This document shows, in pieces, positions 33,159-41,739 of a stretch of 64,000 nt of DNA; positions within the stretch are counted from its first letter, which is position 1, and each line of letters starts with the position of its first letter. The notes under the pieces were generated by a model. That model saw nothing but the letters and a program-made list of their open reading frames with translations, was not told where the DNA came from and did not search any database. Source of the DNA: Butyricicoccus_A sp963620595 (GTDB lineage Bacteria > Bacillota > Clostridia > Oscillospirales > Butyricicoccaceae); contig CAVFAY010000013.1 of the NCBI GenBank assembly GCA_963620595.1, positions 1 to 64,000 on the forward strand, written 5' to 3'. The position numbers and the translations under genes were made by a program.

Positions 33159-34388
33159 TTATTCTTCGCTCTCCTTGTTTTCCTTTGATGGCGGAAGCTC
33201 TGTTCTGCTGCTTTCCACACGTTCAGCGATCTGTTCATAACACCATACGACAGACCGCAGGACAGCGGCATGATCTTCCGTGTTCATATCTGCCTGCATG
33301 GATGTCAGACAGCCTTCCTGCAGCTGTGCTTGTACAGACCGCTTTGTTCCATATTCCAGCCGGTTTTGCATCGTTTCCGCCCGGAGCAGCACAGGTTCTG
33401 TCTGATATGGAATCACAGTCTCACAGTACAGGGAAACCGGCAGCACCAGATGTTCATTCAGGCGCACCGTTTTCATCGTTATTATTCTATCACAAATCCC
33501 ATCGGTTAGACTACTGCTCCTATACAAATTTATCCGTGTTTTTCCGAAACACAGGGCATACCGATGCTTTTTTCTGCCTATTTCGGTTTTTCTTGAGGCT
33601 TCGAGCGGCATTTTCCGCGTCACATAATAGCGCACATCCGCCCACACCTGCGCATTGGCATCGGTGAGTCGATCCTCGTCCAGTTCTCCCTGTTTCTCCA
33701 CCAGCGCATCAACCAGTATTTGTCCGCGCACAACGGCATCGCCGGTCTTGCAAAGCTGTGTGCCGCGGCCGACAGAAATTTTTCGAATCACGCCGTCTTT
33801 TAATGCGACAACATCATGAATTCCTTTCTTAGTCTCGTCCTCCGGCGGCGGCTTCGCCGCGGCCGCCTGCACCGTCAGCACATTTCCCTCTATATTGACG
33901 GAAAAATACTTGAGTTCATCCAAAGTTATCATCATATGCTGCTTGACATCCTTTGCATCAATTGTTGCACTTCTCGTGCCAACGCCAATATGCAGCTGTT
34001 CCAACTCCTGCATGATAACCCAGTTGTCCACGCCCTGCCCCAGTTGCAGATCAATCATCCAAATTCGTGAGGACAGTTCCCAGCACAGCCATCCCATCAA
34101 AACCAATCCCATCCACAAACCGTGCCGATGGCGTATGCGTTTCCAAAAAAACGGAAAGCCGCGCCGCCGGAGAATATGCACCCGACAGCGCGATCGTTTG
34201 CGCACGCGCGACAGACGGTAAAAATCGCGCAGAGACAGCTCCGCCTGCAGCTCATCCAACTGCGTCCGGCGAATGCGGTACAGCAAAATTCGATGTGCCG
34301 AACAGATATTGAGAAAGCGTTCCAACTCTGCGCCGCGCACACGGATGGTCAGCATCCCCCCTGCCAGCCGAATCCATTCGGCAACCAT
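33159..34388 (-). CDS. yqfD: Sporulation protein YqfD
   Basis: YqfD is a membrane protein made in the mother cell during sporulation in Bacilli and Clostridia. The 409-aa chain has the typical N-terminus with VRVRGAELERFLN-like sequence, one clear membrane span near 92-108 (GLWMGLVLMGWLCWELSS), and the extracytoplasmic region with NWVIMQELEQLHIGVGTR and VALKDGVIRKISVGRGTQLCKTGDAV, which resembles a biotinyl/HlyD-like fold. Adjacent to yqfC as in most spore formers. Confidence 0.92.
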   Translation of the reverse strand: MVAEWIRLAGGMLTIRVRGAELERFLNICSAHRILLYRIRRTQLDELQAELSLRDFYRLSRVRKRSRCRVHILRRRGFPFFWKRIRHRHGLWMGLVLMGWLCWELSSRIWMIDLQLGQGVDNWVIMQELEQLHIGVGTRSATIDAKDVKQHMMITLDELKYFSVNIEGNVLTVQAAAAKPPPEDETKKGIHDVVALKDGVIRKISVGRGTQLCKTGDAVVRGQILVDALVEKQGELDEDRLTDANAQVWADVRYYVTRKMPLEASRKTEIGRKKHRYALCFGKTRINLYRSSSLTDGICDRIITMKTVRLNEHLVLPVSLYCETVIPYQTEPVLLRAETMQNRLEYGTKRSVQAQLQEGCLTSMQADMNTEDHAAVLRSVVWCYEQIAERVESSRTELPPSKENKESEE

Positions 34389-34395
34389 TCTGCAC

Positions 34396-34638
34396 TCACA
34401 CTCCCTCTGTCAAGAATCCCACCTGTGCAATCAGTCCGGTAATAGACAGCTCCTGCTCATCCAGCGTCCCCAGTTCTAATGCACTGCCTGTGATCTGAAT
34501 AAGCAATCTGCCACAGTGAATTCGCATTTCCTCCTCGCTATACAACACAATCGCGCAGTGACCGGTTATCACAATGCTGCGATTTCCGTCCAGCTCGATG
34601 CATGGCGCACCGCCCAGCTCCGGAAATTTTGTTTCCAC
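34396..34638 (-). CDS. yqfC: Sporulation protein YqfC (YabP/YqfC family)
   Basis: An 80-aa protein of the YabP/YqfC family, a small beta-rich mother-cell protein (ELDGNRSIVITGHCAIVLYSEEEMRIHCGRLLIQITGSALEL). The start is GTG with GAGGAGGG upstream. A CATACAAA at 34660-34667 (minus strand) resembles a sigma-E -10, but I find no good sigma-E -35, so control by sigma-E is likely from family knowledge rather than from this sequence. First gene of the operon reaching to mutS2. Confidence 0.9.
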   Translation of the reverse strand: METKFPELGGAPCIELDGNRSIVITGHCAIVLYSEEEMRIHCGRLLIQITGSALELGTLDEQELSITGLIAQVGFLTEGV

Positions 34639-34728
34639 ACCCGTTCCCTCCTCTGAAAATTTGTATGCACCGGCAGCATGATTGTTGCCATGTCCTGATA
34701 AAATGAAGCGAGAAAGGAGCTGATTCGT

Positions 34729-35709
34729 ATGCGTTCTCGTCTATATTCTGTCGGATATCTGTTTTTTTTGCTTCTTTTATGCAGATATTCCGCCGCGTGT
34801 ACCGATGCCGTGCACGCGGCTCTGCATCTCTGCCTATCTTCTGTCATTCCGGCATTATTTCCGTTTTTTGTCGCCAGCACACTTGCTATCTCCTGTGGAC
34901 TGGCGCAAACGCTCGGCGTGCTCTTCGCGGTTCCGTTTCGCAAACTATTGCATTTACCCGCCTGCGGCTCAGCCGCCATGCTGCTGAGCTTTTTAGGCGG
35001 CTATCCTGCCGGAGCACGCATGGCGGCTGAACTATACCACAGCAAGCAGTGCACGCGCGAACAGGCAAACGCCTTGGCAGCAGTGTGCAATAACACCGGT
35101 CCTGCCTTTCTCATCGGCATGTGCGGCAACGGTCTGTTTCACTCGTTGCGCGCCGGCATCTTTCTATATCTCGTGCACATCATCTCGGCTCTGTTGACAG
35201 CTTTTGTTTTGCGTCCAAAGACCGCACCCCAGTCAACAGTTTTGACCGAGCAATCAGAATCTCCACGTTGGATTCCGTTGTTTGTGCAGGCGGTGCTGTC
35301 TGCCGGACGCGCCTGCCTGCACATATCTGCCTTTGTGCTTGTTTTTTCCGTCATTTTATCTCTCTTCCGGCAAATCGGTATCTTGTCTGTTCTTCTTTCT
35401 GTCTTTGCACCGGTATTTCGTGCAGGCGGTCTGACTGACGGCACAGGAGTGATAACTGGCATCTTCGAACTCACCCAAGGTCTTTCCTGTCTGACCTCGG
35501 ATTCCGGCACACTCTCTGCGCGGCTCACCGCGGTTTCCTTTTTATGTGCATTTGGCGGGTGTTCCGTACTGTTTCAAACCGCCGCTGTGACAGAAGGCTT
35601 ATCCTTCCGCACCTGTATCCGCGGAAAGCTGGTTCACGCCGTCCTTGCTTTTTGTCTCTGTCTGTTGGCTGTTTCCGTTGTACCAGCAAGCTGGCTGGAA
35701 ACACGATAA
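34729..35709 (+). CDS. ylbJ: Sporulation integral membrane protein YlbJ
   Basis: A 326-aa protein with about eight hydrophobic helices and the nucleoside-transporter gate-like segments of the YlbJ family (PACGSAAMLLSFLGGYPAGAR and CNNTGPAFLIGMCG). Needed for spore cortex formation in B. subtilis. AAAGGAG precedes the ATG. It is divergent from yqfC, so two sporulation genes share a 90-bp intergenic region. Confidence 0.88.
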   Translation: MRSRLYSVGYLFFLLLLCRYSAACTDAVHAALHLCLSSVIPALFPFFVASTLAISCGLAQTLGVLFAVPFRKLLHLPACGSAAMLLSFLGGYPAGARMAAELYHSKQCTREQANALAAVCNNTGPAFLIGMCGNGLFHSLRAGIFLYLVHIISALLTAFVLRPKTAPQSTVLTEQSESPRWIPLFVQAVLSAGRACLHISAFVLVFSVILSLFRQIGILSVLLSVFAPVFRAGGLTDGTGVITGIFELTQGLSCLTSDSGTLSARLTAVSFLCAFGGCSVLFQTAAVTEGLSFRTCIRGKLVHAVLAFCLCLLAVSVVPASWLETR

Positions 35710-35739
35710 ATTTCGGTAATATTTTCGTCCTCTTGCGTC

Positions 35740-35768
35740 TGGAAACCGCGGGTAAAATACGCTATAAT
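35740..35768 (+). promoter_or_regulatory. Promoter of the Cys-rich/dacF pair
   Basis: A perfect -10 TATAAT (35763-35768) and a -35 TGGAAA (35740-35745) with a 17-bp spacer, about 38 bp before the start codon. Confidence 0.6.
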
Positions 35769-35806
35769 ATTAGGATAGTGTCTTATGACAGAAAAGGAGA
35801 CTTGCT

Positions 35807-36298
35807 ATGTTTAACCCGTTCCGAAGGAACTGCTTATATAACGAATCCATTGAGCCGCATTGTGCGTACTGCGCCCACTGTAAGCCGGACAATGAATACC
35901 AAGGTGTCTGCGAATTTCGTGGAATTGTAGCCATGGCAGGAAGCTGCCGCCGGTTTACCTATGATGCCCTGCGCCGCCGTCCGCCGAAGCCAGCCCGCAT
36001 TCGCGGCCGCTTCAGTGATGCAGATTTCTTCTTTGAAGAAAAGGAACCGGAGGCACCGCATCCAGCTGCTTCCTCCCCATCCAAACAGCCCGAGGAGGAG
36101 CATCCTCCCCTAATTTCTGAGGATCTCAGTCAATTTGCCGATCTCTGGGAGGATGATGACGAAACACCGAAAACAGAATCTAAACCGGAAACCGATACGG
36201 AAACGGACGCAGCCTCCGAACAGGCAGAACAAGAAGAAACTGCATCTATTCCGGAAGAAACAGAAGAAACCAAGGAGGAACACGTAGATGAAGGTTAA
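35807..36298 (+). CDS. Conserved hypothetical protein: Cys-rich head, acidic tail
   Basis: The N-terminal 50 residues contain a compact Cys cluster (CAYCAHCKPDNEYQGVCEF ... GSCRRFTYDALRRRPPKP) that looks like a small zinc-binding module; I recall the CxxC...C...SCRxFxYDP pattern from other Clostridia, but know no function. Residues about 75-163 are an acidic, Glu/Asp/Pro-rich disordered tail. The last codons overlap the start of the carboxypeptidase gene by 11 bp, so the two are translationally coupled, hinting at a role in wall or spore biology (inference). Confidence 0.8.
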   Translation: MFNPFRRNCLYNESIEPHCAYCAHCKPDNEYQGVCEFRGIVAMAGSCRRFTYDALRRRPPKPARIRGRFSDADFFFEEKEPEAPHPAASSPSKQPEEEHPPLISEDLSQFADLWEDDDETPKTESKPETDTETDAASEQAEQEETASIPEETEETKEEHVDEG

Positions 36299-37757
36299 AA
36301 AACAGCTTGCCGCCTTCTTGCTGTCTTTCTCTCTGCTCACCGGCATGGCAGCACCGGTATTCGCTGTCGATTCTGATACATCGAGCACGCAAAGTACCTC
36401 TTCTGCATCGTCCGACCAAGCCTCTGACAGCACAGAAACAAAAGCCGATAATTCCAGCAATACCAGCTCGGACAAAACGGCAGAAACAACTGCAAAAGAA
36501 ACCGAAGAACAGGATCCGAAAAATCCGACTATCACGATTGATGCCAAGGCCTCGATTCTTGTCAACGCGGAAACCGGCGAGATCATCGAGGCAAAAAACG
36601 AGAAGGAAAAAGAATATCCTGCTTCTACTACCAAAATGATGACAGCCCTGCTTGCACTGGAAAATTGCCAGCTGAGTGATATTGTCACCATCCAGCAGGA
36701 GGACATTGCCGCGGCCGGTGCCGGTGCCAGCAACGCCGGACTCAAAGCCGGTGAACAGGTCACGGTAGAAAATCTGCTGTACTGCCTGATGCTGCCGTCC
36801 GCGTTTGAAGCTGCCAATGCACTAGCCCGTACGGCAGGCGGCTCGGTAGACAACTTTGTCAAGATGATGAACGACCGTGCCAGTGAGTTGGGCTGCGTCA
36901 ACACGCATTTTGTCAATCCGACCGGTATGCACGACACCGATCATTATTCTTGTGCCTATGACCTGTATCTGATCGCCCGCGAGGCAATGAAAAATTCGAC
37001 CTTCCAAACCATCGTCAACACCGCACAGAAAAAGCTTCCGGCTACCAACAAAAATCCGGAACGCATTATCTATACGACCAATGAGCTGATTCGCAGCAGT
37101 TATTCGTCCATCTATTATGACAACTGCTACGGCATCAAGACCGGCCATACAACGCCAGCCGGATACTGCTTAGTATCCTATGCCAAGCAGGGCGACTACT
37201 CATATTATTCTGTTGTTCTGGGCGCCAAAGCCGGTACCCAATATGCGGGCAGCTTTACCGAAACCAAGCGTTTGTTTGAATGGGCATTTGACAACTTCCG
37301 CATGCGAACCGCCACAGAAGGCGGCTCCGCGGTAACTGAATGTCCGGTTCGTCTCGGCAAGGGCGTCGATCATGTCACGCTCGTCACCGCTCAAGATGTC
37401 TCCGTTCTGCTGCCAAAGGGCGCAGACACTTCGGATTTGGAAACCACATTGGACGTATCCGAGAGCTATGATGCACCAATTGCGCAGGGTCAAAAGCTCG
37501 GCACTGTCACGTATTCCTATAACGGAACGGCATGTGCAACGGCAGATCTGATCGCTCTCAGCGAAGTGCAGCGTTCTCCGATCCTATTTGCATTGGATCA
37601 GATATCAAAATTCTTACACTGGCTGCCTATTCGCATCCTCGTTACCATCGCCGTCATTCTGTTCGTCCTGTATCTGGTATTCTCCTTTATTGCCGGACGA
37701 AACCGCCGCATCAAAAAGCGGAAGCGCCGCAAATCACAACGCAAAAAGCAAAAATAA
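36288..37757 (+). CDS. dacF: D-alanyl-D-alanine carboxypeptidase, DacF type (peptidase S11)
   Basis: It trims the terminal D-Ala from stem peptides. The 489-aa chain has a signal peptide (1-26), a Ser/Thr-rich spacer (27-80), the S11 domain with S113-T-T-K116 and K284-T-G286, a PBP5-C-like beta domain, then a C-terminal membrane span (about 446-468) and a very basic tail. The middle SxN box reads S171-A-F173, with Phe in place of the conserved Asn. It overlaps the Cys-rich gene and ends at a strong terminator. Vegetative versus forespore expression cannot be decided. Confidence 0.9.
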   Translation: MKVKKQLAAFLLSFSLLTGMAAPVFAVDSDTSSTQSTSSASSDQASDSTETKADNSSNTSSDKTAETTAKETEEQDPKNPTITIDAKASILVNAETGEIIEAKNEKEKEYPASTTKMMTALLALENCQLSDIVTIQQEDIAAAGAGASNAGLKAGEQVTVENLLYCLMLPSAFEAANALARTAGGSVDNFVKMMNDRASELGCVNTHFVNPTGMHDTDHYSCAYDLYLIAREAMKNSTFQTIVNTAQKKLPATNKNPERIIYTTNELIRSSYSSIYYDNCYGIKTGHTTPAGYCLVSYAKQGDYSYYSVVLGAKAGTQYAGSFTETKRLFEWAFDNFRMRTATEGGSAVTECPVRLGKGVDHVTLVTAQDVSVLLPKGADTSDLETTLDVSESYDAPIAQGQKLGTVTYSYNGTACATADLIALSEVQRSPILFALDQISKFLHWLPIRILVTIAVILFVLYLVFSFIAGRNRRIKKRKRRKSQRKKQK

Positions 37758-37763
37758 TTGAAA

Positions 37764-37796
37764 GAAATCCCCTGTTTCTACGAAACAGGGGATTTC
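37764..37796. terminator. Bidirectional terminator
   Basis: A 15-bp perfect stem (37764-37778/37782-37796) with a 3-base loop between the convergent carboxypeptidase and transglutaminase-SLH genes. Confidence 0.85.
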
Positions 37797-37798
37797 GT

Positions 37799-39535
37799 CT
37801 ATTCAGATTGTGATTTCTGCCATTCGAGATAACGCATCATCATGACTGCCGCTTGTGCACGCGTTGCGTTATCTGCCGGACGAACAATCATGTCATCTCC
37901 GGAACGCTCTCCGGACAGGATATGACTTTGATACGCCCAGAGCACAGCATTCTTTGCCCACGCAGCAACGCTATTGCCGTCTGCAAATACATCGCTCAAG
38001 GAGCCGCTGACTTCTGGCCTTCCTACGCAAAAGTACAGCATGGAAGCGAATTCCTGCCGAGTGATCGCGCGATTTGGACAGAAAGATCCGTCTGGATAGC
38101 CATTTACAATGGATTGCTGTGCCGCCCAAGTGACCGCCCGATAATACCAAGCATCGCTCTTGACATCGGTAAATCTGTTTTGTTCTTCGACATCTGGGTT
38201 GCCCGCCTGATTGTACAAAATCTGCGCAACCTGCGCACGAGTCAGGGTACCCTCAGGCTCAAATTGTGTTTTTGATACACCGTTCATCAGTGCATGATCA
38301 TATGCATATTGTACATAATCTCGATACCAGCTTGCCGCCGGAACATCGGTAAAAATATCCTCTACACGCCGTGTATCAGAAATGATCTGATCGGTGTAGA
38401 TCTTTCCTTCAAACGTACAGGAAGCAATACGTGTTCCATCTTCATTCACGGTGACGGTGCAGGCTTCCTGCTGTATATCATCGCCAAGCGTGCAAAAAAA
38501 ACGAGCAATACAAGTGAGTAAGTCGGAACTCCATTCAAACTCTGTCTGACCGTACGTATGGGTATGTTCTTTGCGCTGTTTCTCGTAATCCGTATCTGCC
38601 ATCGGATAGCTGCGATAAAATGCCTTTGTCTTATAATCCGCATCCCGTACATGACCGGTGAAATTTTCATTACATTTCAAAAAATAGATCGGCTGTTCAT
38701 TGCCCGCATCCCACGTTGCATCCAAATTGTAATATTTTCCGCCCAGCTTGACAATATTCCAGCTGTGCTTTGATCCATTTCCCGTACCGGAAATAAACCG
38801 GCAGTCAATATCCTCTTCAAGCATCAGTCGATACAGCAAAACTGAATATCCTTGACAGACACTCGTTCCGTTTATCGCCGCTGCATACGCCGTATATTTG
38901 AGCTTATATGAATCGTCCGCATCATGCTGGCTGTCATACGTCACATGCTGGCAGACATACGAGTAAATCGCGGAAACTTTCTCATAATCGCTCTTTCCCT
39001 CAAGATTTAGCGACTGCAAGATCTTCTTTATCTTTACATTTAATGCAGCTTCCTGCTTTGCTGTCGTATACCATGTCATCGTATACTTAATCGTCAGATA
39101 ATACGTATTGCCATCCACATGCCCCGACTGCGTGGCATCCCATCCGGCATACTGCCATTTGAGATAATCGCCTTCCGTCGGTTTTCCCGTGTGCGCAACT
39201 GCTTTCTCAAAAAAGCGGGTAGCATCCGTTTTATCATAGGTGTTCGATTGATAATGCAGCGTAATCGTACTCTTTCTCTGCACCAATTCTTCACGCAGCT
39301 GATCGCACAGTTCTTCCTCCGAAGTCAAATAATTGGTTGAGCTTTCGGTCGTTTCTTCGCTCTGTGTGGTTTTCAGCTGCGCTGCTGTCATCTCATCTTG
39401 ATACAGCGGATTGATATATGTGCTGGTGGAATATATCTGCTCCGCATGCTGCTTCGGAAGACGAAGTGCCAGCGCGCTGCCGGATGGAATCAACATAGAA
39501 GCTGCCAGCAATGCGGCAATCAATCGTTTTTTCAT
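37799..39535 (-). CDS. Secreted transglutaminase-like protein with three SLH domains
   Basis: A cell-surface protein of 578 aa: signal peptide (1-23), a region of unknown fold, a transglutaminase/protease core with the triad in GTSVCQGYSVLLYRL (Cys), SKHSWNIVKL (His) and YYNLDATWD (Asp), and three SLH domains (about 395-575; FTDVPAASWYRDYV, FTDVKSDAWYYRAV, VFADGNSVAAWAKN) that bind secondary wall polymers. The substrate is unknown; such cores can cross-link or cleave proteins. Ribosome site AAAGGAG. Monocistronic. Confidence 0.9.
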   Translation of the reverse strand: MKKRLIAALLAASMLIPSGSALALRLPKQHAEQIYSTSTYINPLYQDEMTAAQLKTTQSEETTESSTNYLTSEEELCDQLREELVQRKSTITLHYQSNTYDKTDATRFFEKAVAHTGKPTEGDYLKWQYAGWDATQSGHVDGNTYYLTIKYTMTWYTTAKQEAALNVKIKKILQSLNLEGKSDYEKVSAIYSYVCQHVTYDSQHDADDSYKLKYTAYAAAINGTSVCQGYSVLLYRLMLEEDIDCRFISGTGNGSKHSWNIVKLGGKYYNLDATWDAGNEQPIYFLKCNENFTGHVRDADYKTKAFYRSYPMADTDYEKQRKEHTHTYGQTEFEWSSDLLTCIARFFCTLGDDIQQEACTVTVNEDGTRIASCTFEGKIYTDQIISDTRRVEDIFTDVPAASWYRDYVQYAYDHALMNGVSKTQFEPEGTLTRAQVAQILYNQAGNPDVEEQNRFTDVKSDAWYYRAVTWAAQQSIVNGYPDGSFCPNRAITRQEFASMLYFCVGRPEVSGSLSDVFADGNSVAAWAKNAVLWAYQSHILSGERSGDDMIVRPADNATRAQAAVMMMRYLEWQKSQSE

Positions 39536-39606
39536 CGTATCTGCTCCTTTCCAACCTTGTTTTATGGGGCATTTACTCTGGATAGAAGACCTACTCCTCT
39601 TTTGTT

Positions 39607-39635
39607 AGTATACCATCCCATACGAACTTTGTAAA
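39607..39635 (-). promoter_or_regulatory. Promoter of the transglutaminase-SLH gene
   Basis: Minus-strand -35 TTTACA (39630-39635), 17-bp spacer, -10 TATACT (39607-39612). Confidence 0.78.
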
Positions 39636-39694
39636 CGATTCCTAAAATGTACATTGTGTGTAAATTCTAAGTGCTGATTATACGCACAAAAATA

Positions 39695-39724
39695 CCCCTA
39701 ATACTGGGTGTCCAGTATTAGGGG
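39695..39724 (-). terminator. Terminator of the CHAP-like secreted protein gene
   Basis: A 13-bp perfect stem (39695-39707/39712-39724) followed on the minus strand by TATTTTTG. A run of eight G (39721-39727 and neighbour) flanks it. Confidence 0.8.
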
Positions 39725-39771
39725 GGGGTACATATCAGCTCTGAAACCGTGCTAATCTTCGTTTTCTGATA

Positions 39772-41424
39772 TTATTTTGTTGGATAATTGGTTGCATGCA
39801 GCAGCGTGATGCCAGAACTGTTTCGGCTTGCCCACGCACCGTATTTCACATAGCGCACGCTGACGGTGTTCGATGCCGTCCAGTTCGCATCATATACAGT
39901 AAATCCATCCGCATCGCTGGACACAAAAATCATTGTGTGCATCTTCGGTGTATTCATCTGAAGCACATCGCCAGGCTTTGCCTTGCTGATCACGCCCTTG
40001 ATGCTGCTCGCAGAGTATGAAGTAGAGGATGCCTTGATAGAATACATCTTGCCATCACTGGCAGATTTCGGGCTGCCGTCATAATTCCAACGTGCCTGCT
40101 GACCATACATTCGGTAAAAGACTTCTCTGCCGAAGCCCATGCACTGGCTTGCACCTGCAAAAGAATAGCTACTGCCTAAATTCTTGCCGTTTGGATACAC
40201 CGTCATAATAGAAGCCAGCTTTGCGGAAGCCGCTGCGGTATCTTCCGAATTGTCCGACAGTTTCCATTGCTGGGACGTACTGCCAGTATAGGCTTGAAGT
40301 ACCACTCTGGAGCCTGATGCAGTCAGCGTCATATTCGGGTTATTTGCCAAACGCAGGGAATACGCACCGCTTGCCTCACTGACTGCTACGAAGTTCTGGC
40401 AGATTGTGTCGTTCTGCGTCCACAGCAGAGCGTTTGCTCCACTTGTCGGGTTGGTATCAACCACAAGGTCTTTATTCGCCGTGCTAACAATGCGGAAGCT
40501 TCCGTCGCTGTTCTTGACAAAGGTGAACTTCTGATCATTGCCGTTTTTGTCCGCTGCCAGAGAGAGCGCTGCCTGCTTATTGGCAGAAGCTGTCATCACG
40601 CGGTTATTGTCTGCGCTGTGCAGTTCATAGCTGCCGTCCGGCAAATTGGTGCAGGTAATCGGAGAGGCCGTGTTCTGCTCCTGCTGTTCCTGATATGCCG
40701 TGCCAAAATTCAGATTTTCCTGCCGTGCCTGCTCCGGTGTAATCTTTCCCTTTGCGATCAGCTTATCCGTCAGCGTGCTGTCACTGTTCTTTACCTTGGC
40801 ATTGAGAGCCATGTACGAAATTTCCATGATCTCCTGACGGCGGAACGTTCCGTTCTTCCAGTCATTCGCCTGTGCGCGGGTGCACAGACCGATCTCAACC
40901 GCCTTATCCAAGGAGTGATCCCAAGTAAAGTCCTCGCCGCACTTGTAATCCAATGCTTTGAGCGTAAATGTCATATACTGTTCCGGTGTTACTGTGTCAT
41001 AAGATCCAAACAGCGTTGCGCTGATACCAGCGGTATAGCTTCGGAACACACCATAGCCTGCGCACCAATGAAACCAATCCGGAATATCTGTGAACGGATA
41101 CGAATAATCGACGGCGCGCGCTTCCTGCTTTTCTCCCTGCATATTGATAAACAGCGTTAAAGCCTCTGCACGCGTACCGACCTTCTCCAGCATTAAATCT
41201 CCCTTGTCGTTGCCATCGACCAAGCCCAAACGCTTGAGTACATAAGGACTCTGCGACAGATCTGCACTTGCGGCAAATGTCTGTCTGGCAGCCATCTGTT
41301 CTTCAAATACATCGGATGCAATCGAGCTATCACTAAATGCAAGTGCCGACATGCCCGCCGAAAGCATCAGAGTGCCGCACAGCACCGCAGAAATCATCTT
41401 TTTCTTTGGCAAGTGAAAATTCAA
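39772..41424 (-). CDS. Secreted protein: SLH-like region, ricin-type lectin domain, CHAP/NlpC-like peptidase domain
   Basis: The 550-aa protein has a signal peptide (1-29), an N-terminal region with degenerate SLH-like repeats (YPFTDIPDWFHWCAGYGVF ... DYKCGEDFTWDHSLDKAVEIGLCTRAQANDW), a ricin-type beta-trefoil (about 255-395, ending QQWKLSD) and a C-terminal cysteine-peptidase-like domain with Cys in GASQCMGFGREVF and His in KMHTMIFVSSDADGFTVYDANW. It probably binds carbohydrate and acts on peptidoglycan or protein. The start codon is TTG with AGGAGG eight bases upstream. Confidence 0.8.
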   Translation of the reverse strand: MNFHLPKKKMISAVLCGTLMLSAGMSALAFSDSSIASDVFEEQMAARQTFAASADLSQSPYVLKRLGLVDGNDKGDLMLEKVGTRAEALTLFINMQGEKQEARAVDYSYPFTDIPDWFHWCAGYGVFRSYTAGISATLFGSYDTVTPEQYMTFTLKALDYKCGEDFTWDHSLDKAVEIGLCTRAQANDWKNGTFRRQEIMEISYMALNAKVKNSDSTLTDKLIAKGKITPEQARQENLNFGTAYQEQQEQNTASPITCTNLPDGSYELHSADNNRVMTASANKQAALSLAADKNGNDQKFTFVKNSDGSFRIVSTANKDLVVDTNPTSGANALLWTQNDTICQNFVAVSEASGAYSLRLANNPNMTLTASGSRVVLQAYTGSTSQQWKLSDNSEDTAAASAKLASIMTVYPNGKNLGSSYSFAGASQCMGFGREVFYRMYGQQARWNYDGSPKSASDGKMYSIKASSTSYSASSIKGVISKAKPGDVLQMNTPKMHTMIFVSSDADGFTVYDANWTASNTVSVRYVKYGAWASRNSSGITLLHATNYPTK

Positions 41425-41464
41425 TGGAATTTCCTCCTATCATTTACCAGAATTACTGATATTT

Positions 41465-41473
41465 AGTATATCA
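41465..41473 (-). promoter_or_regulatory. Extended -10 promoter of the CHAP-like gene
   Basis: Minus-strand TGATATACT (extended -10) about 45 bp before the TTG start; no convincing -35. It lies in the 315-bp gap 41425-41739, which otherwise holds the dyad at 41551 and the ABC operon promoter and no gene. Confidence 0.5.
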
Positions 41474-41550
41474 TAAATCCCGGCATTTGCGTAACCAAAT
41501 TGTAATCTTTGTAATCTTTCTGTTATCTGAACAAATTTTCTCCTCCTCTC

Positions 41551-41567
41551 TTGTGAAATTTTCACAA
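41551..41567. promoter_or_regulatory. Operator-like dyad upstream of the ABC transporter
   Basis: TTGTGAAA-T-TTTCACAA is an 8+8 bp perfect dyad with a one-base centre. A second TTGTGAAATTT half-site lies at 41617-41627. Together they resemble binding sites of a dimeric repressor for the divergent genes; the regulator is not encoded nearby. Confidence 0.45.
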
Positions 41568-41659
41568 ATCACGTTGCATTTTCTTGCGTTTTTATCTGTC
41601 AATACAAAGGGATTCCTTGTGAAATTTCGCCATTTTTTGAACTTCTGTCGAAAGAGGGC

Positions 41660-41688
41660 TTTTCCCCACGAGCAGAATCCAGTATAAT
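41660..41688 (+). promoter_or_regulatory. Probable promoter of the ABC-2 operon
   Basis: Perfect -10 TATAAT (41683-41688) with a weak -35 TTTTCC (41660-41665) at 17 bp. A weak -35 is compatible with activator control. Confidence 0.5.
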
Positions 41689-41739
41689 AGAGTGGTTATC
41701 TTGTTTCTATCGCTTGGTTTTATATAAAGGAGGTTTTCC

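Noticed and set aside
36110..36937. A long minus-strand open frame (275 codons) opposite the dacF region
   Set aside because: It is the antisense of the carboxypeptidase; low-complexity Ser/Phe composition mirrors the Glu/Lys codons of the sense strand and there is no ribosome site.
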